A stretch of DNA of 64,000 nt from Brevibacterium daeguense (GCF_021729135.1 NZ_JAJTWW010000009.1:62001-126000); one strand, 5' to 3'. Numbered from the stretch's first letter, positions 8,358 through 18,418 are shown. Numbers and translations: made by a program. Notes: a model not told the origin generated them from the letters alone.

Positions 8358-9137
8358 TCAGCCGAAGCGGCCGGAGACGTAGTTCTGCGTGTCGTCCTTC
8401 TCCGGGTTGGAGAAGATGATCTCGGTGTCGTTGTACTCGATGAGCTTGCCGGGCTTGCCGGTGCCGGCGATGTTGAAGAAGCCCGTGCGGTCCGACACGC
8501 GAGCAGCCTGCTGCATGTTGTGGGTCACGATGACGACCGTGTACTCGTTCTTGAGTTCGGCGATGAGGTCCTCGATGGCCAGCGTGGAGATCGGGTCGAG
8601 CGCGGAGCAGGGCTCGTCCATCAGGATGACCTCGGGCTGGACGGCGATCGCGCGGGCGATGCACAGTCGCTGCTGCTGACCGCCGGACAGGCCGGAGCCG
8701 GGCAGGTCCAGCCGGTCCTTGACCTCTTCCCACAGGTTCGCGCCGCGCAGAGCACGTTCGGCGAGATCGTCGGCGTCCTTCCGCGAGATCCGCTGGTTAT
8801 TCAGGCGGACACCGGCCAGCACATTCTCCTTGATGCTCATCGTGGGGAACGGGTTGGCGCGCTGGAACACCATGCCCACCTGGCGGCGGACGTTGACCGG
8901 ATCCACTCCGGCGCCATAGATGTCCTGGCCGTCCATCATGACGCTGCCGTCGACATAGGCGCCCGGGATGACCTCGTGCATGCGGTTCAGCGATCGGAGC
9001 ACGGTCGACTTCCCGCATCCTGAAGGACCGATCAACGCGGTGACCGTGCGCGGCTCGATGAGCATGCTGACACCTTCGACGGCGCGGAAGCTGCCGTAGT
9101 AGATGTCCAGATCCTTGATCTCGATCTGCTTGGACAT
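8358..9137 (-). CDS. pstB: Phosphate ABC transporter ATP-binding protein PstB
   Basis: A 259-residue ATPase that powers high-affinity phosphate import with PstS, PstC and PstA. All ABC motifs are intact: Walker [11 protein letters not shown]-loop in [10 protein letters not shown], signature LSGGQQQR, Walker B VILMDEP, D-loop SALD and H-loop VTHNMQQA. The Pst-specific [10 protein letters not shown] and [18 protein letters not shown] segments fix the subfamily. It is the last gene of the pstSCAB unit, 38 nt after pstA, and shares a terminator with the convergent PiT gene. Confidence 0.97.
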   Translation of the reverse strand: MSKQIEIKDLDIYYGSFRAVEGVSMLIEPRTVTALIGPSGCGKSTVLRSLNRMHEVIPGAYVDGSVMMDGQDIYGAGVDPVNVRRQVGMVFQRANPFPTMSIKENVLAGVRLNNQRISRKDADDLAERALRGANLWEEVKDRLDLPGSGLSGGQQQRLCIARAIAVQPEVILMDEPCSALDPISTLAIEDLIAELKNEYTVVIVTHNMQQAARVSDRTGFFNIAGTGKPGKLIEYNDTEIIFSNPEKDDTQNYVSGRFG

Positions 9138-9175
9138 TTTGTCGTTTCCTCTCGTGGATTGCTTCGCTGCTCAGG

Positions 9176-10324
9176 TCAGCGGGCGCCCTTGGGTGCCAGG
9201 TACTTCGCCAGCAGGCGGGCGATCAGGTTCAGGACCATGACCAGGACGATGAGCACCAGCGCCGCGGCCCACGCGCGGTCGCTGCTGGCCGCTGCCGCGA
9301 CTCCGGGCGAGGTCGGCCGCATCTGGGAGTCGTAGATGAAGGTCGGCAGCGTGGACATCCAGCCGCCGAACAGATCCCAGTTCAAGTTCCGGGCGAATCC
9401 GGCGGTGACCATGATCGGCGCAGTCTCACCGATGACGCGAGCGATCGCGATGGTGATGCCTGACAGAATGCCGGAGATTGCAGTCGGCAGAACGATCCGG
9501 ACGATGGTCTTCCACTTCGGCACGCCCAGCGCGTATGTGGCCTCGCGCAGATCCATCGGGACCAAGCGCAGGATCTCCTCCGTATTCCGGACGACGATCG
9601 GCACCATCAGCACGGAGAGCGCAACCGCTGCCGAGATGCCCATCTTCGCCGAACCGATTCCACCCGGGTCGACGAGGGTGAGGAAGGTGCCGAACAGTGC
9701 GAAGGCGAACAGGCCGGCGACGATCGAGGGGATGCCGGTCATCACGTCGACGAGGAAGGTGATGGCCTTGCCGAGCGTGTTCCTGCCGGCGTACTCGACG
9801 AGGTAGATCGCTGTGAACACGCCGATCGGGATCGAGATGATGCAGGCCGCCAGGGTGATGAGGACCGTGCCGATGATCGAGTGGTAGAACCCGCCGAGCA
9901 GTTCACCCTCACCGGCGACGTAGTCCTGGTCGTAGATGCCCTTCATTCCCTCCATCGTGCGCGAGAGCACGGTGGGGCTCTCGAGGATGACGGGACCGCC
10001 CCGGACAAGGGTCATCCACAGCAGAGAGATCAGCGGGATGAGGGCGATGACGAAGGAGGAGGTGACGAGTGTGGTGGCAACGCGGTCGGTGGCCTTCCGC
10101 TTGCCCTCGACGGTGCGCGACCACGCATAGAGGACGATGAAGTTGAGGACACCGGCCAGCAGCGCGATGAGCGGGATGTTGAAGCCCCCGGTCATCAGCA
10201 TGCCCAGGACGATCGCCACGATGATCGAGCCGATGGCCACCATCCAGGTGGCTCCCTTGGGCAGCTTCCCGGCCCGGAGGCTGAGCTTGGAGCCCTGCTC
10301 GGGCTTCACAGTCGTGTTCGACAT
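9176..10324 (-). CDS. pstA: Phosphate ABC transporter permease PstA
   Basis: A 382-residue permease, longer than the usual 280-300 because of an N-terminal extension of about 90 residues with two extra hydrophobic helices. The rest is a normal PstA: FYHSIIGTVLITLAACIIS, GIPSIVAGLFAFALF, the EAA loop REATYALGVPKWKTI and ISGILSGITIAIARVIGETAP. It forms the membrane channel with PstC. The start is 3 nt past the pstC stop, so translation is likely coupled. Confidence 0.95.
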   Translation of the reverse strand: MSNTTVKPEQGSKLSLRAGKLPKGATWMVAIGSIIVAIVLGMLMTGGFNIPLIALLAGVLNFIVLYAWSRTVEGKRKATDRVATTLVTSSFVIALIPLISLLWMTLVRGGPVILESPTVLSRTMEGMKGIYDQDYVAGEGELLGGFYHSIIGTVLITLAACIISIPIGVFTAIYLVEYAGRNTLGKAITFLVDVMTGIPSIVAGLFAFALFGTFLTLVDPGGIGSAKMGISAAVALSVLMVPIVVRNTEEILRLVPMDLREATYALGVPKWKTIVRIVLPTAISGILSGITIAIARVIGETAPIMVTAGFARNLNWDLFGGWMSTLPTFIYDSQMRPTSPGVAAAASSDRAWAAALVLIVLVMVLNLIARLLAKYLAPKGAR

Positions 10325-10327
10325 GAG

Positions 10328-11287
10328 TCAGTTTCCCTTCACCGTGGTGCGGGCGACGATTGCGCGGGCAGCCATGTTGACCAGGAGTGTGATGACGAAG
10401 AGCACCAGGCCGATCGAGATCAGCTCCGACAGTCGCAGGCCTGCGGCCTCGGGGAAGTTCTGGGCGATCTCCGAGGCGATCGTCTGGTTTCCGGTGACGA
10501 CCAGAGACCAGGTGAATGCGCCCGAGGACAGGATCATCGCTACCGCCATCGTCTCACCGAGGGCGCGTCCGAGTCCGAGCATGATCGCCGAGGAGATGCC
10601 CGAGGCGCCGAAGGGCAGGACGGCCATCCGGATCATCTCCCAGCGGGTGGCTCCGAGGGCGAGCGCCGCCTCCTCCTGCAGGCGCGGCGTCTGCAGGAAG
10701 ACCTCCCGGACCAGCGAGGTGATGATCGGCAGGATCATGATCGCCAGCACCAGGGATGCCGTCAGCATCGTCCGCCCGGTCTGGGAGACAGTGCCCTCCG
10801 CGTCCGGGGCGAAGATCGGGATCCAGCCGAGGTTTTCGGCCAGCCAGCGGTAGACCGGAACGAGGTTGCCGGCCAGGGCCAGGCCCCACAGGCCGTACAC
10901 GACCGAGGGGATCGCTGCCAGCAGGTCGATGGTGTAACCGAGGAACGGCGCGAGCCGGCGCGGCGACATGTGACTGGTGAACAGGGCAATGCCCAGGGCG
11001 AACGGGGTCGCCACGATGAGCGCGATCACCGCGGAGATCAGCGTACCCAGGATCAGAGGCCACACGTACTTGAAGAAGCCGCCGCCGGTGATCTGCTCGG
11101 GATCGGTCGTCTGAGCTCCGATGACCGGCCAGGACTGGATCAGCAGAAAGATGGCTACGCCGGCGAGAGTCAGCAGGATCAGGATGCCTGCCGCCAGGGT
11201 GAGCGCGGAGAACACGCGGTCGCCGATGCGGACAACTGGTCTGGACTGTGCGGTCGGCTCGGACTTGGCCGGTGCGCTGGTAGCCAA
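10328..11287 (-). CDS. pstC: Phosphate ABC transporter permease PstC
   Basis: A 319-residue permease with six main hydrophobic helices. PstC marks include FLLIQSWPVI near the first helix, AIPSVVYGLWGL, the EAA-type loop EEAALALGATRWEMIRM and GLGRALGETMAVAM. It pairs with PstA as the channel for phosphate delivered by PstS. A strong hairpin lies in the gap between pstS and this gene, which probably lowers pstCAB output relative to pstS. Confidence 0.95.
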   Translation of the reverse strand: MATSAPAKSEPTAQSRPVVRIGDRVFSALTLAAGILILLTLAGVAIFLLIQSWPVIGAQTTDPEQITGGGFFKYVWPLILGTLISAVIALIVATPFALGIALFTSHMSPRRLAPFLGYTIDLLAAIPSVVYGLWGLALAGNLVPVYRWLAENLGWIPIFAPDAEGTVSQTGRTMLTASLVLAIMILPIITSLVREVFLQTPRLQEEAALALGATRWEMIRMAVLPFGASGISSAIMLGLGRALGETMAVAMILSSGAFTWSLVVTGNQTIASEIAQNFPEAAGLRLSELISIGLVLFVITLLVNMAARAIVARTTVKGN

Positions 11288-11325
11288 GGGAACTCCTCAG
11301 GATAGGACTGGTGATGAACCGTCGC

Positions 11326-11358
11326 GGCGGCGCAGCGCAATTTCTGCGCTGCGCCGCC
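11326..11358 (-). terminator. Hairpin between pstS and pstC (attenuator or mRNA 3'-end protector)
   Basis: A perfect 14-bp stem (GGCGGCGCAGCGCA and its complement) with a 5-nt loop, 22 nt after the pstS stop and 38 nt before pstC. It has no T-run. Such hairpins inside ABC-importer operons usually let the binding protein be made in excess over the permease. Confidence 0.75.
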
Positions 11359-11380
11359 TACGAATCAGCGCCGGGAACGA

Positions 11381-12499
11381 TTACTCAGCGACCTGGATCA
11401 TGTCGATGATCTCGGTGATCTGCCCGCGCAGATCCTCGGAGATCGGAGCGGAACCGGCCGACTCTGCCGCCGACTGCTGGCCCTCTTCGGAGATCACGAA
11501 GTTCTGCCATGCCTTGACCATGTCCACGGTGTTCTGATCGCCATAGGTGGAGCAGACGAGGTGGTAGGACACGAGCACGATCGGGTACGTACCCGACTCG
11601 GTGGTGTCGCGAGCCAGGTCGAAGGCGAGATCGCCCTCGCCGCGGCCTTCGGCGACCTCGGAGGCGTCGACGACAGCAGCAGCGGCTTCGGGGGAGTACT
11701 CGACGTACTCCTCGCCGACTCCCACAGCCACGGTGCCGAGCTCTCCGACGGCCGAAGCGTCCGCGTAGCCGATTGCGCCGTCGGTGTCGCTGACGGTCTG
11801 CACCACACCGTCGGTGCCCTGCGAGGCTTCGCCTCCGTAATCCGAAGGCCAGTCACCGCTGACTTCCGCATCCCAGACGTCACCGGCGGCCTGAGACAGG
11901 TAATCGACGAAGTTCTCGGTGGTTCCGGACTCATCGGAGCGGTGCACCGGCGTGATGGGGGTGTCGGGGAGCTCGACATCCGGGTTCTCGTCGGCGATGG
12001 CCTGATCGTTCCAGGTGGTGACCTCGCCCTTGAAGACCTTGGCGATGAGCTCGGGCGACATGTTGACGCTGTCGACGCCCTCGAGGTTGAAGGCGACGGC
12101 GATCGGGGAGATGTAGACCGGGTACTCGAACGCTCCGTCCGGGCCGCAGACGTCCTTGGCGGTCTCGAGCTCTTCCTCGTCCAGCGCGGCATCCGAGCCT
12201 GCGAACTGGGCATTTCCGGCGAGGAACTGCTCGCGGCCGGCGCCCGAGCCGTCCGGGGAGTACTGGACCTGGACGTTCGGCTGCACTGAGCCGAAGTCGG
12301 CGATCCAGGCATCCATCGCGGCCTTCTGCGAGGAGGCGCCGATGCCGGTCAGGGTGCCGGAGAGCTCTTCCTGCTGCTGCTCCTCACCGCCGGTGTTCTC
12401 CTGGGATTCGCCGGTGGCGGAGCCGCCGCCGCAGGCGGAGAGGGTCAGGGCGCCGACTGCAGCGACTGCAGCGGCAGGTGCGAAACGCGTAAGCTTCAC
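11381..12499 (-). CDS. pstS: Phosphate-binding lipoprotein PstS
   Basis: A 372-residue phosphate-binding protein anchored as a lipoprotein. The signal peptide ends in LTLSAC with the lipidated Cys at residue 23, followed by a Gly/Ser/Glu/Gln-rich linker. PstS-family segments are LTGIGASSQKAAMDAWIADF, FLAGNAQFAGSDAAL, AKVFKGEVTTWNDQAI and VHRSDESGTTENFVDYL, which carry phosphate-contact Ser/Thr/Asp/Arg residues. It leads the pst unit. A PHO-box-like direct repeat lies about 95 bp upstream, fitting induction by RegX3 under phosphate limitation. Confidence 0.96.
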   Translation of the reverse strand: MKLTRFAPAAAVAAVGALTLSACGGGSATGESQENTGGEEQQQEELSGTLTGIGASSQKAAMDAWIADFGSVQPNVQVQYSPDGSGAGREQFLAGNAQFAGSDAALDEEELETAKDVCGPDGAFEYPVYISPIAVAFNLEGVDSVNMSPELIAKVFKGEVTTWNDQAIADENPDVELPDTPITPVHRSDESGTTENFVDYLSQAAGDVWDAEVSGDWPSDYGGEASQGTDGVVQTVSDTDGAIGYADASAVGELGTVAVGVGEEYVEYSPEAAAAVVDASEVAEGRGEGDLAFDLARDTTESGTYPIVLVSYHLVCSTYGDQNTVDMVKAWQNFVISEEGQQSAAESAGSAPISEDLRGQITEIIDMIQVAE

Positions 12500-12592
12500 G
12501 AGATGCCTTTCGTGTGAAAACAGGGGGTTCGGGGCGCTCGCCCCTCGTGCACTGCAACGCTACGAGCGGCGCGTGACCTGCAAACAGGTGCG

Positions 12593-12612
12593 AGGTGAAT
12601 GAACGGTGAACT
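12593..12612 (-). promoter_or_regulatory. PHO box upstream of pstS
   Basis: On the minus strand the sequence reads AGTTCACCGTTCATTCACCT. TTCACC occurs twice exactly 11 bp apart, with TTCATT between, which is the layout of actinobacterial PhoP/RegX3 sites (GTTCACC-type 11-bp direct repeats). It lies about 95 bp upstream of the pstS ATG. A possible -10, TAGCGT, lies downstream on the same strand. Confidence 0.85.
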
Positions 12613-12666
12613 GGCCTCCAAATTGCCCTGGGAAAACTGAGGGATTCGTCACAATTCGCATGAGCG

Positions 12667-13647
12667 TCACTCCCAGGAGTCGATCGGTCGGTAGCGCTCG
12701 AACTCCACGATGCGCGGCACCGGGCCCGGCCGGATGTAGGCGACGAGGATCTCTCCCGGATTCATGTACGGGTCCCGGTGCGGCAGTCGCGCGGCCAGCC
12801 CCTCGGGGGCATTGGCGGAAAGGGTCTCCAGCACGGTGGGCAGCACCGGCCGGTGCGTGCACACGACCGTCGACTTGCCCTTCGCGAGGATCTTCTCCAG
12901 CGCCTTGACGGTCTTGCGAGGATCGGCGGCATTGGCCTTCTCGCTGAAGGCGCCGTTGGTCTTGATGGACTTGCCGGTCGCGACGGCGAACGGCTTGAGC
13001 GTGGCCACGCACCGTTTCCACGGGCTGGAGATCACGCGTTTGAGGTCCCAGGCGGCCAGCAGCCCGGTGAGCGCCATGGACTGGCGGGTACCCAGCGCCA
13101 GCAGCGGGCGAACGTGCTCGGTCTCGTGCCATTTCGCCCGCGGGAACGCCTTGCCATGGCGGACGATGATGAGCGGCCATGCGCGCAGGCTGCCGTTGTG
13201 CCAGGCGAGCTCGAGCCGGTCGAGCTGATGCCGATCGGAGAATCGGGTGAGGCGGGCGCGAGCCCTGTCGGCCGGGAACCACTCCGCGTGGTCGATCTCC
13301 GCCGGGTTCTCGGGTCGGGGCTCCTGATCGCGTCTGACCTCCGCCGACCAGTAGCTCACGTGCTTCGTCAGCGATCGGCCCCCCGGGTCGCGCGCAGATG
13401 GCAGGGGCAGACCCAGTCCGACCTGATAGCCGGTCTCCTCGAGCACCTCGCGCACGGCGCACTCCGGGAGGGTCTCGCCCTTGTCGACCTTGCCCTTCGG
13501 CCAGGACCAGTCGTTGTAGCGCGGGCGGTGGACCAGCAGCACCTCTAGCTGCCCGCCGACCTCGCGCCAGCACACCGCCCCGCCCGCCAGCACGTCGGCC
13601 TGCAGGCGCGCCGACTCCTCGGCGTTGCTGACGGGGGAGGGGCTCAT
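12667..13647 (-). CDS. mutT1: NUDIX hydrolase / histidine phosphatase fusion (MutT1 type)
   Basis: A 326-residue two-domain enzyme. Residues about 25-150 hold a NUDIX fold with a full Nudix box ([20 protein letters not shown] plus TG). Residues about 175-320 form a histidine phosphatase: [19 protein letters not shown] and [11 protein letters not shown]. This is the architecture of mycobacterial MutT1, which breaks down 8-oxo-(d)GTP and diadenosine polyphosphates, so sanitation of oxidised nucleotides is likely. Its ATG overlaps the ppk stop (ATGA), so it is co-translated as the last gene of glnR-mshD-ppk-mutT1. Confidence 0.92.
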   Translation of the reverse strand: MSPSPVSNAEESARLQADVLAGGAVCWREVGGQLEVLLVHRPRYNDWSWPKGKVDKGETLPECAVREVLEETGYQVGLGLPLPSARDPGGRSLTKHVSYWSAEVRRDQEPRPENPAEIDHAEWFPADRARARLTRFSDRHQLDRLELAWHNGSLRAWPLIIVRHGKAFPRAKWHETEHVRPLLALGTRQSMALTGLLAAWDLKRVISSPWKRCVATLKPFAVATGKSIKTNGAFSEKANAADPRKTVKALEKILAKGKSTVVCTHRPVLPTVLETLSANAPEGLAARLPHRDPYMNPGEILVAYIRPGPVPRIVEFERYRPIDSWE

Positions 13648-15791
13648 GCCTGCGGCACCGTGCGCCGCCGATGGTGACGCCGGATCAGCTCGGACTGGTA
13701 GTCGTCGAGGCGGTTGCCCTCCGTGTCCTCGTAGTGGCGGTTCCAGATGCCGCCCGGCCCCAGGTGGAACGACGAGGTGGTGGGGGCGAAGGCCAGATCG
13801 AACAGCCCGTCGATCTCGGCGATGTGCTCCGGCGAGGTGAGGCGGACGAGTGCCTCGACCCGGCGGTCCAGATTCCGGTGCATGAGGTCGGCGGATCCGA
13901 TGTAGACGGTCAGCTCCGAACGTGCGCTGCCGAACACGAACAGCCGTGAGTGCTCGAGGTAGCGGCCGAGCACCGAGCGGACCTGGATGTTCTCGCTCAG
14001 CCCCTTGATGCCCGGGCGGATCGAGCAGATCCCGCGCACGAACAGCTCGACCTGCACCCCGGCCCGGGATGCGAGGTAGAGCGCGTCGATGATCGCCTCG
14101 TCGACGATCGAGTTGACCTTGATCCGGATGCTCGCGGGCCTGCCGGCGCGGGCATGCTCCGTCTCCGCGGTGATGTGCTCGAGCAGGCCCTCGCGGACCA
14201 TCGACGGAGCCACGAGGAGGCGTGAGTAGTCGGCGTGCGGTGCGTAGCCGGACAGCTGATTGAACAGCTTGGTGAGGTCCTGCCCCACCTCCCGGTCCTG
14301 CGTGAGCAGCCCGAAGTCCTCGTAGCCGCGGGCGGTCTTGGGATGGTAGTTGCCGGTGCCCACGTGGCAGTAGCGGACCAGCCCGCTGGCCTCCTGCCGA
14401 ATCACCAGCGAGAGCTTGGCATGGGTCTTGAGCCCGACGATTCCGTAGACGACGTGGACACCTGCGCGCTCGAGCTGACGCGCCCAGGTGATGTTGGCCT
14501 CCTCGTCGAAGCGCGCCTTGATCTCGACCACCGCCAGCACCTGCTTGCCGGCCTGGGCGGCGTCGATGAGCGCATCGATGATCGGGGAGTCGCCCGACGT
14601 CCGGTACAGGGTCTGCTTGATCGCCAGCACCTTCGGGTCCGCGGCCGCCTGCTCGAGGAAGGCCTGGACGCTGGTGGAGAACGAATCGTAGGGGTGGTGC
14701 AGCAGGATGTCACGCTCGCGCATCGCCTCGAAGATGTCGACCTGCTCGGAGGACTCCGTCTGCGACAGGTACCGATTCATCGCCGGCACCGCTTTGGGGA
14801 AGTGGAGGTCGTCGCGATTGATGTCGGCGATGACGGTCAGCCCGCGCATGTCCAGCGGGTTCGGCAGCTCGTAGATCTCGCTGTCGTCGATCCCCAGCTC
14901 GCTCTTCAGCAGCTCCCGGATCCGCGGATGCAGGTCCTCGGTGACCTCCAGCCGGACGGCCGGTCCGAAGCGGCGCCGCAGGAGTTCCTTCTCGAGCGCC
15001 TTGAGCAGGTTCTCGGCATCGTCCTCCTCGACCTCGAGGTCTTCGTTGCGAGTGACCCGGAACAGTGAGTGGTCGAGGATCTCCATGCCCTCGAAGAGCT
15101 GGCCGAGGTTGGCGGCGATGATGTCCTCGAGCGCCAGCAGGCGGGCGGGGAATTCGGCGCTGGCCTGCCGGGAATCCGCGGTGGCGGACACGTTGATGAA
15201 GCGGGGGAGGATCTGGGGGACCTTGACGCGGGCGAACACCTCGTTGCCGGTGTGGGGATGCTTGAGCAGGACTCCGAGGTTGAGCGAGAGCCCGGAGATA
15301 TAGGGGAAGGGGTGGGCCGGGTCGACGGCGAGCGGGGTCAGCACCGGGAACACCCGGGTCTGGAAGAACTCGTCGACGAGGACCCGCTCGTCGCTCGTGA
15401 GCTCGTGCATCGACACGGGGTAGATGCCCTCGTCGCGCAGCTTGGGGCCGATGTCGGACTTGAGCAGTTCGGCATGGCGCTCCATCAGCTGATGGGAGTG
15501 CTTGCCGAGCGAGCGCATCACCGCCCGCGGCTGCGCACCGGTGATCGATGGCACCGCCAGTCCGGTGGCGATCCTCCGCTTGAGGCCGGCGACCCGGACC
15601 ATGAAGAACTCGTCGAGGTTCGAGGCGAAGATCGACAGGAAGTTGACCCGCTCCAGGAGCGGCATCTGCTGGTCCGCGGCCATCTCCAGCACGCGCTCGT
15701 TGAAGGCCAGCCAGCTGAGCTCGCGGTCGAGGAATCTGTCAGGAGGGGCGGGGAGCTCGTGCTCCTGGCCGAAGGCCGTGACGTCGTACAT
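13644..15791 (-). CDS. ppk: Polyphosphate kinase PPK1
   Basis: A 715-residue enzyme that makes polyphosphate from ATP and can run in reverse. The order is as in other PPK1: N domain ([19 protein letters not shown]), head domain ([14 protein letters not shown]), then two catalytic PLD-like domains. The catalytic histidine region is seen in [12 protein letters not shown] and [36 protein letters not shown] and [16 protein letters not shown] complete the second half. The gene starts 2 nt after the mshD stop. Position between mshD and mutT1, next to the pst genes, ties it to phosphate storage and nucleotide stress. Confidence 0.97.
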   Translation of the reverse strand: MYDVTAFGQEHELPAPPDRFLDRELSWLAFNERVLEMAADQQMPLLERVNFLSIFASNLDEFFMVRVAGLKRRIATGLAVPSITGAQPRAVMRSLGKHSHQLMERHAELLKSDIGPKLRDEGIYPVSMHELTSDERVLVDEFFQTRVFPVLTPLAVDPAHPFPYISGLSLNLGVLLKHPHTGNEVFARVKVPQILPRFINVSATADSRQASAEFPARLLALEDIIAANLGQLFEGMEILDHSLFRVTRNEDLEVEEDDAENLLKALEKELLRRRFGPAVRLEVTEDLHPRIRELLKSELGIDDSEIYELPNPLDMRGLTVIADINRDDLHFPKAVPAMNRYLSQTESSEQVDIFEAMRERDILLHHPYDSFSTSVQAFLEQAAADPKVLAIKQTLYRTSGDSPIIDALIDAAQAGKQVLAVVEIKARFDEEANITWARQLERAGVHVVYGIVGLKTHAKLSLVIRQEASGLVRYCHVGTGNYHPKTARGYEDFGLLTQDREVGQDLTKLFNQLSGYAPHADYSRLLVAPSMVREGLLEHITAETEHARAGRPASIRIKVNSIVDEAIIDALYLASRAGVQVELFVRGICSIRPGIKGLSENIQVRSVLGRYLEHSRLFVFGSARSELTVYIGSADLMHRNLDRRVEALVRLTSPEHIAEIDGLFDLAFAPTTSSFHLGPGGIWNRHYEDTEGNRLDDYQSELIRRHHRRRTVPQA

Positions 15792-15793
15792 GC

Positions 15794-16711
15794 TCAGGAC
15801 TCCTGGGTTCGCTGCGGCGGGGCATAGCTGACGTGGACGATCGTATGGGTGAAGCCGAGCGACTCGTACAGGCGCCTGGCGGGCACGTTGTCGCTCTCCA
15901 CGTACAGCTCGATGGCCCCGGCCCCGAGGTCCCGCAGGCGGTGCATGCCGGCCAGCGTCAGCGCCCGGCCCAGCCCGCGGGCGTGGGCCTGCGGGTCGAC
16001 GCCGATGACGTACACCTCACCGGTCACCGTGCCGGAGGGGTGGTCCCGGTGGAGCTTGAGCTGATGGAAGCCGACGACCTGGCCGTCCCGCTCGGCGATG
16101 ATCACGTCTTCGGGGGAGAAACCGGGGGCGGAGACGATCGCGTCGATATCGGCCCGCGTCTGCCCGCCCTGCTCGGGATGCCAGTCGAATGCGGCATTGT
16201 TGACCCGCAGCCACCCGTCCTCGTCCCCGGGGCGGAACGGGCGGATGGCAGTGCCGGCGGGCGCCTCGGTAGCGGGCAGCGACAGCCGGGTCAGGGGATC
16301 GGTGTGGAGCTGGAGGAGCTCGCGCTCGCGGGCGTAGCCCAGGCGGTCGGCGAGGTGTGCTGCCGCAGGATGGTCGCCGTGGGACCAGAACCAGCTGGGC
16401 CGCCCGGAGGCCAGCAGCGCCGCATGCATCTGCTCGATGAGCCGGCCCCCGAGCCCGCGGCCGCGCGCCTCGGGGGCGAGCACCGCCTCGGCGGCGCCGC
16501 GCTCACCCTGCTGGGCGGAGATCCCAAAGCCGAGGAGCTCGCCGGCATTCTCTCGCACCTCCCACATCCGGGTGTCGGGTGCGGCGGCGGCCGCCGCATC
16601 CAGCAGGCCGTCGGAGATCGGCGGCAGGCCGTCGGCGGCGGTCGCCGCGGACAGGAGCCCCGACACGTCCTCCGGCGCGGAGTCGACGGGTCGGATCTCA
16701 GTCCTGGTCAT
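15794..16711 (-). CDS. mshD: Mycothiol synthase (acetyl-CoA:Cys-GlcN-Ins acetyltransferase)
   Basis: A 305-residue protein with two tandem GNAT domains, which acetylates the cysteine of Cys-GlcN-inositol in the last step of mycothiol synthesis. The N-terminal domain has [18 protein letters not shown]; the active C-terminal domain has [36 protein letters not shown] and [19 protein letters not shown], all hallmarks of MshD. The ATG lies inside the last codons of glnR (14-nt overlap), so translation is coupled. Mycothiol restricts this genome to Actinomycetota. Confidence 0.96.
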   Translation of the reverse strand: MTRTEIRPVDSAPEDVSGLLSAATAADGLPPISDGLLDAAAAAAPDTRMWEVRENAGELLGFGISAQQGERGAAEAVLAPEARGRGLGGRLIEQMHAALLASGRPSWFWSHGDHPAAAHLADRLGYARERELLQLHTDPLTRLSLPATEAPAGTAIRPFRPGDEDGWLRVNNAAFDWHPEQGGQTRADIDAIVSAPGFSPEDVIIAERDGQVVGFHQLKLHRDHPSGTVTGEVYVIGVDPQAHARGLGRALTLAGMHRLRDLGAGAIELYVESDNVPARRLYESLGFTHTIVHVSYAPPQRTQES

Positions 16712-17387
16712 GGGAGTCCTCCTCTATCGCGTGCGGGCTGAATCGGTAGCCCACATTGCGCACGGTGTGGATCATCGAATCGAGCTCAGCCCCCAGTTTG
16801 GCACGCAGCCGCCTGATGTGGACATCGACCGTCCGGGTGCCCCCGTAGTAGTCGTATCCCCATACGTCCTGCAGGAGCTGAGCCCGGGTGAACACCCGGC
16901 CGGGGTGCTGGGCGAGGAACTTGAGGAGTTCGAACTCCTTGTAGGTCAGATCGATGTGCCGACCGGCGGCCGAGGCGGTGTAGCTGCTCTCGTCGATGAT
17001 CAGCGGACCGGCGACCGTGAGGCCGGGGTCGTCCTCGACAGCCGGGACGGGAGCGCTGGCCAGCCGCAGCCGCGCCTCGACCTCGGCGGGGCCGGCCTGG
17101 GCGAGGATGATGTCGGCCGCCCGCCAGTTCTGGTTCGCCGCGGCGAGTCCGCCCTCGGTGAGCACGATGAGCAGGGGCACCTGCAGGCCGACGGTGTCGA
17201 GCCGATCGGCCATCCCGGGCGCCAGTCCGAGGGAGCCGGTGGCGTCGAGCAGCGCGACGTCGCAGGCCGGGGCGCCGAGCAGTGCGGAGGGGTCGGGTCC
17301 GCTGTAGTGGATCAGGTGAGGCAGGAACTCCAGGGACCGAAGTGCCGGCGTGCGGTCCATTCCGGGCGCGATGTGCAGGATTCGCAC
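16698..17387 (-). CDS. glnR: GlnR-like nitrogen/OmpR-family response regulator
   Basis: A 229-residue orphan response regulator. The N-terminal receiver-like half contains the GlnR-typical LLIVLTEGGLAAANQNW and AGPAEVEARLRLA; the C-terminal winged helix has DLTYKEFELLKFLAQHPG, VFTRAQLLQDVWGYDYYGG and TRTVDVHIRRLRAKLG. In Streptomyces and Mycobacterium GlnR controls ammonium assimilation and is not phosphorylated in the classical way. The GTG at 17387 is chosen because the frame further upstream is antisense to the divergent membrane gene. It heads glnR-mshD-ppk-mutT1, which may put mycothiol and polyphosphate synthesis in the same transcript. Confidence 0.85.
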   Translation of the reverse strand: MRILHIAPGMDRTPALRSLEFLPHLIHYSGPDPSALLGAPACDVALLDATGSLGLAPGMADRLDTVGLQVPLLIVLTEGGLAAANQNWRAADIILAQAGPAEVEARLRLASAPVPAVEDDPGLTVAGPLIIDESSYTASAAGRHIDLTYKEFELLKFLAQHPGRVFTRAQLLQDVWGYDYYGGTRTVDVHIRRLRAKLGAELDSMIHTVRNVGYRFSPHAIEEDSHDQD

Positions 17388-17498
17388 GAGCTGGATTCCC
17401 CCTGCCTCAGTGACCTCGACTGTCGGTGAGTATATCGGCGCTCGGCGCGCCCGCCTGCTGAGTACCGGTGGCCGCCGCGGCTTTGGCAGGATGGGGGG

Positions 17499-18290
17499 AT
17501 GATGCGATGGATCCGAGTGGCGGTGGCGCTGTGCCTGGTGGCGGCGCTGGGCGTGTCCAGCTTCCTGGGCTTCGCCCCGTTCGCGGTCGCCGCCGGGCTG
17601 GTGGTGCTGGCCCTGGCCTACGGCTGGCCGCGGCTGACCGACTCCCCGCAGCCGCGTGCCACCTCGCTGATGCTGCTGGTGCTCGGCTTCGTCGGTCTGG
17701 CGACCGTGTGGCTGGCCCCCGGCCCGCCGTATCTCGAATGGCTGCCGCTGGTGACGGGAGTCGGGCTGCTGTGGGCTTTCGTCCAGAACCTCGCCCGAGG
17801 CGTGGGCGCCTCGCATGCCGTCGTCAACCTGTCGGCGCAGGTCGCGGGCCTCGTCATCACGCTGTCGGCCGCGAGCTGGCTCGGCGCCATCCTGCTGCCG
17901 GGGGACAAGGAGGCCGTCATCGTCGGCCTCGTGGCGCTCATCCTGGCGCAGGCGGCCACCGCGCTGCCGTGGCCGGACCGCTACACCTCTCCGCTGGCCC
18001 TGCTGGTGGCCGTGGTGGGTGCGGGCGTGGCCGGCGCACTGATCCCCGACGGCAGCCTGGACCTGTGGGCGGCTCCGGCGCTCGGCGGCGTCATGGGGCT
18101 GCTGGTGGCGGCGATCGACCGGATGCTCGGCACGATCGCCGGCTCCCGGTACCAGGCCACCGCCGTCAGGCGTGACCGGCGGCGCGACAAGGCGCGGCGC
18201 CTCGCGGTGCAGACTGCGCTCGGCGCCACCCCGATCGCGGTGGGTGGAATCGTCGTGTACGTCCTCGAGCGGATCCTCATGTTCCGCTGA
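17499..18290 (+). CDS. Hypothetical multi-spanning membrane protein
   Basis: A 263-residue integral membrane protein with about eight hydrophobic helices and a positively charged loop (SRYQATAVRRDRRRDKARRL) before the last helix pair. I recognise no transport or enzyme motif. It is divergent from glnR across a 111-bp gap. CAGGAT lies six nt before the ATG and may be part of the promoter. This position next to glnR-mshD may be conserved in actinobacteria, which would be worth checking. Confidence 0.7.
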   Translation: MMRWIRVAVALCLVAALGVSSFLGFAPFAVAAGLVVLALAYGWPRLTDSPQPRATSLMLLVLGFVGLATVWLAPGPPYLEWLPLVTGVGLLWAFVQNLARGVGASHAVVNLSAQVAGLVITLSAASWLGAILLPGDKEAVIVGLVALILAQAATALPWPDRYTSPLALLVAVVGAGVAGALIPDGSLDLWAAPALGGVMGLLVAAIDRMLGTIAGSRYQATAVRRDRRRDKARRLAVQTALGATPIAVGGIVVYVLERILMFR

Positions 18291-18418
18291 CGGGGAAGAC
18301 GCTCGCCGTCGGGATGGTGGGGCGCTCATCGCCGGCATGGTGGGGCACTCCTTGCGGGAACCCGGCGCTCCTGCGGTGGCCCGGTGAGGGCGCCTCGAGC
18401 ATGGGTACAATGTCTGCC

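Noticed and set aside
17388..18410. N-terminal extension that would make GlnR 570 residues long
   Set aside because: The extension is antisense to the divergent membrane gene and is not domain-like; the GTG at 17387 gives the normal family length.
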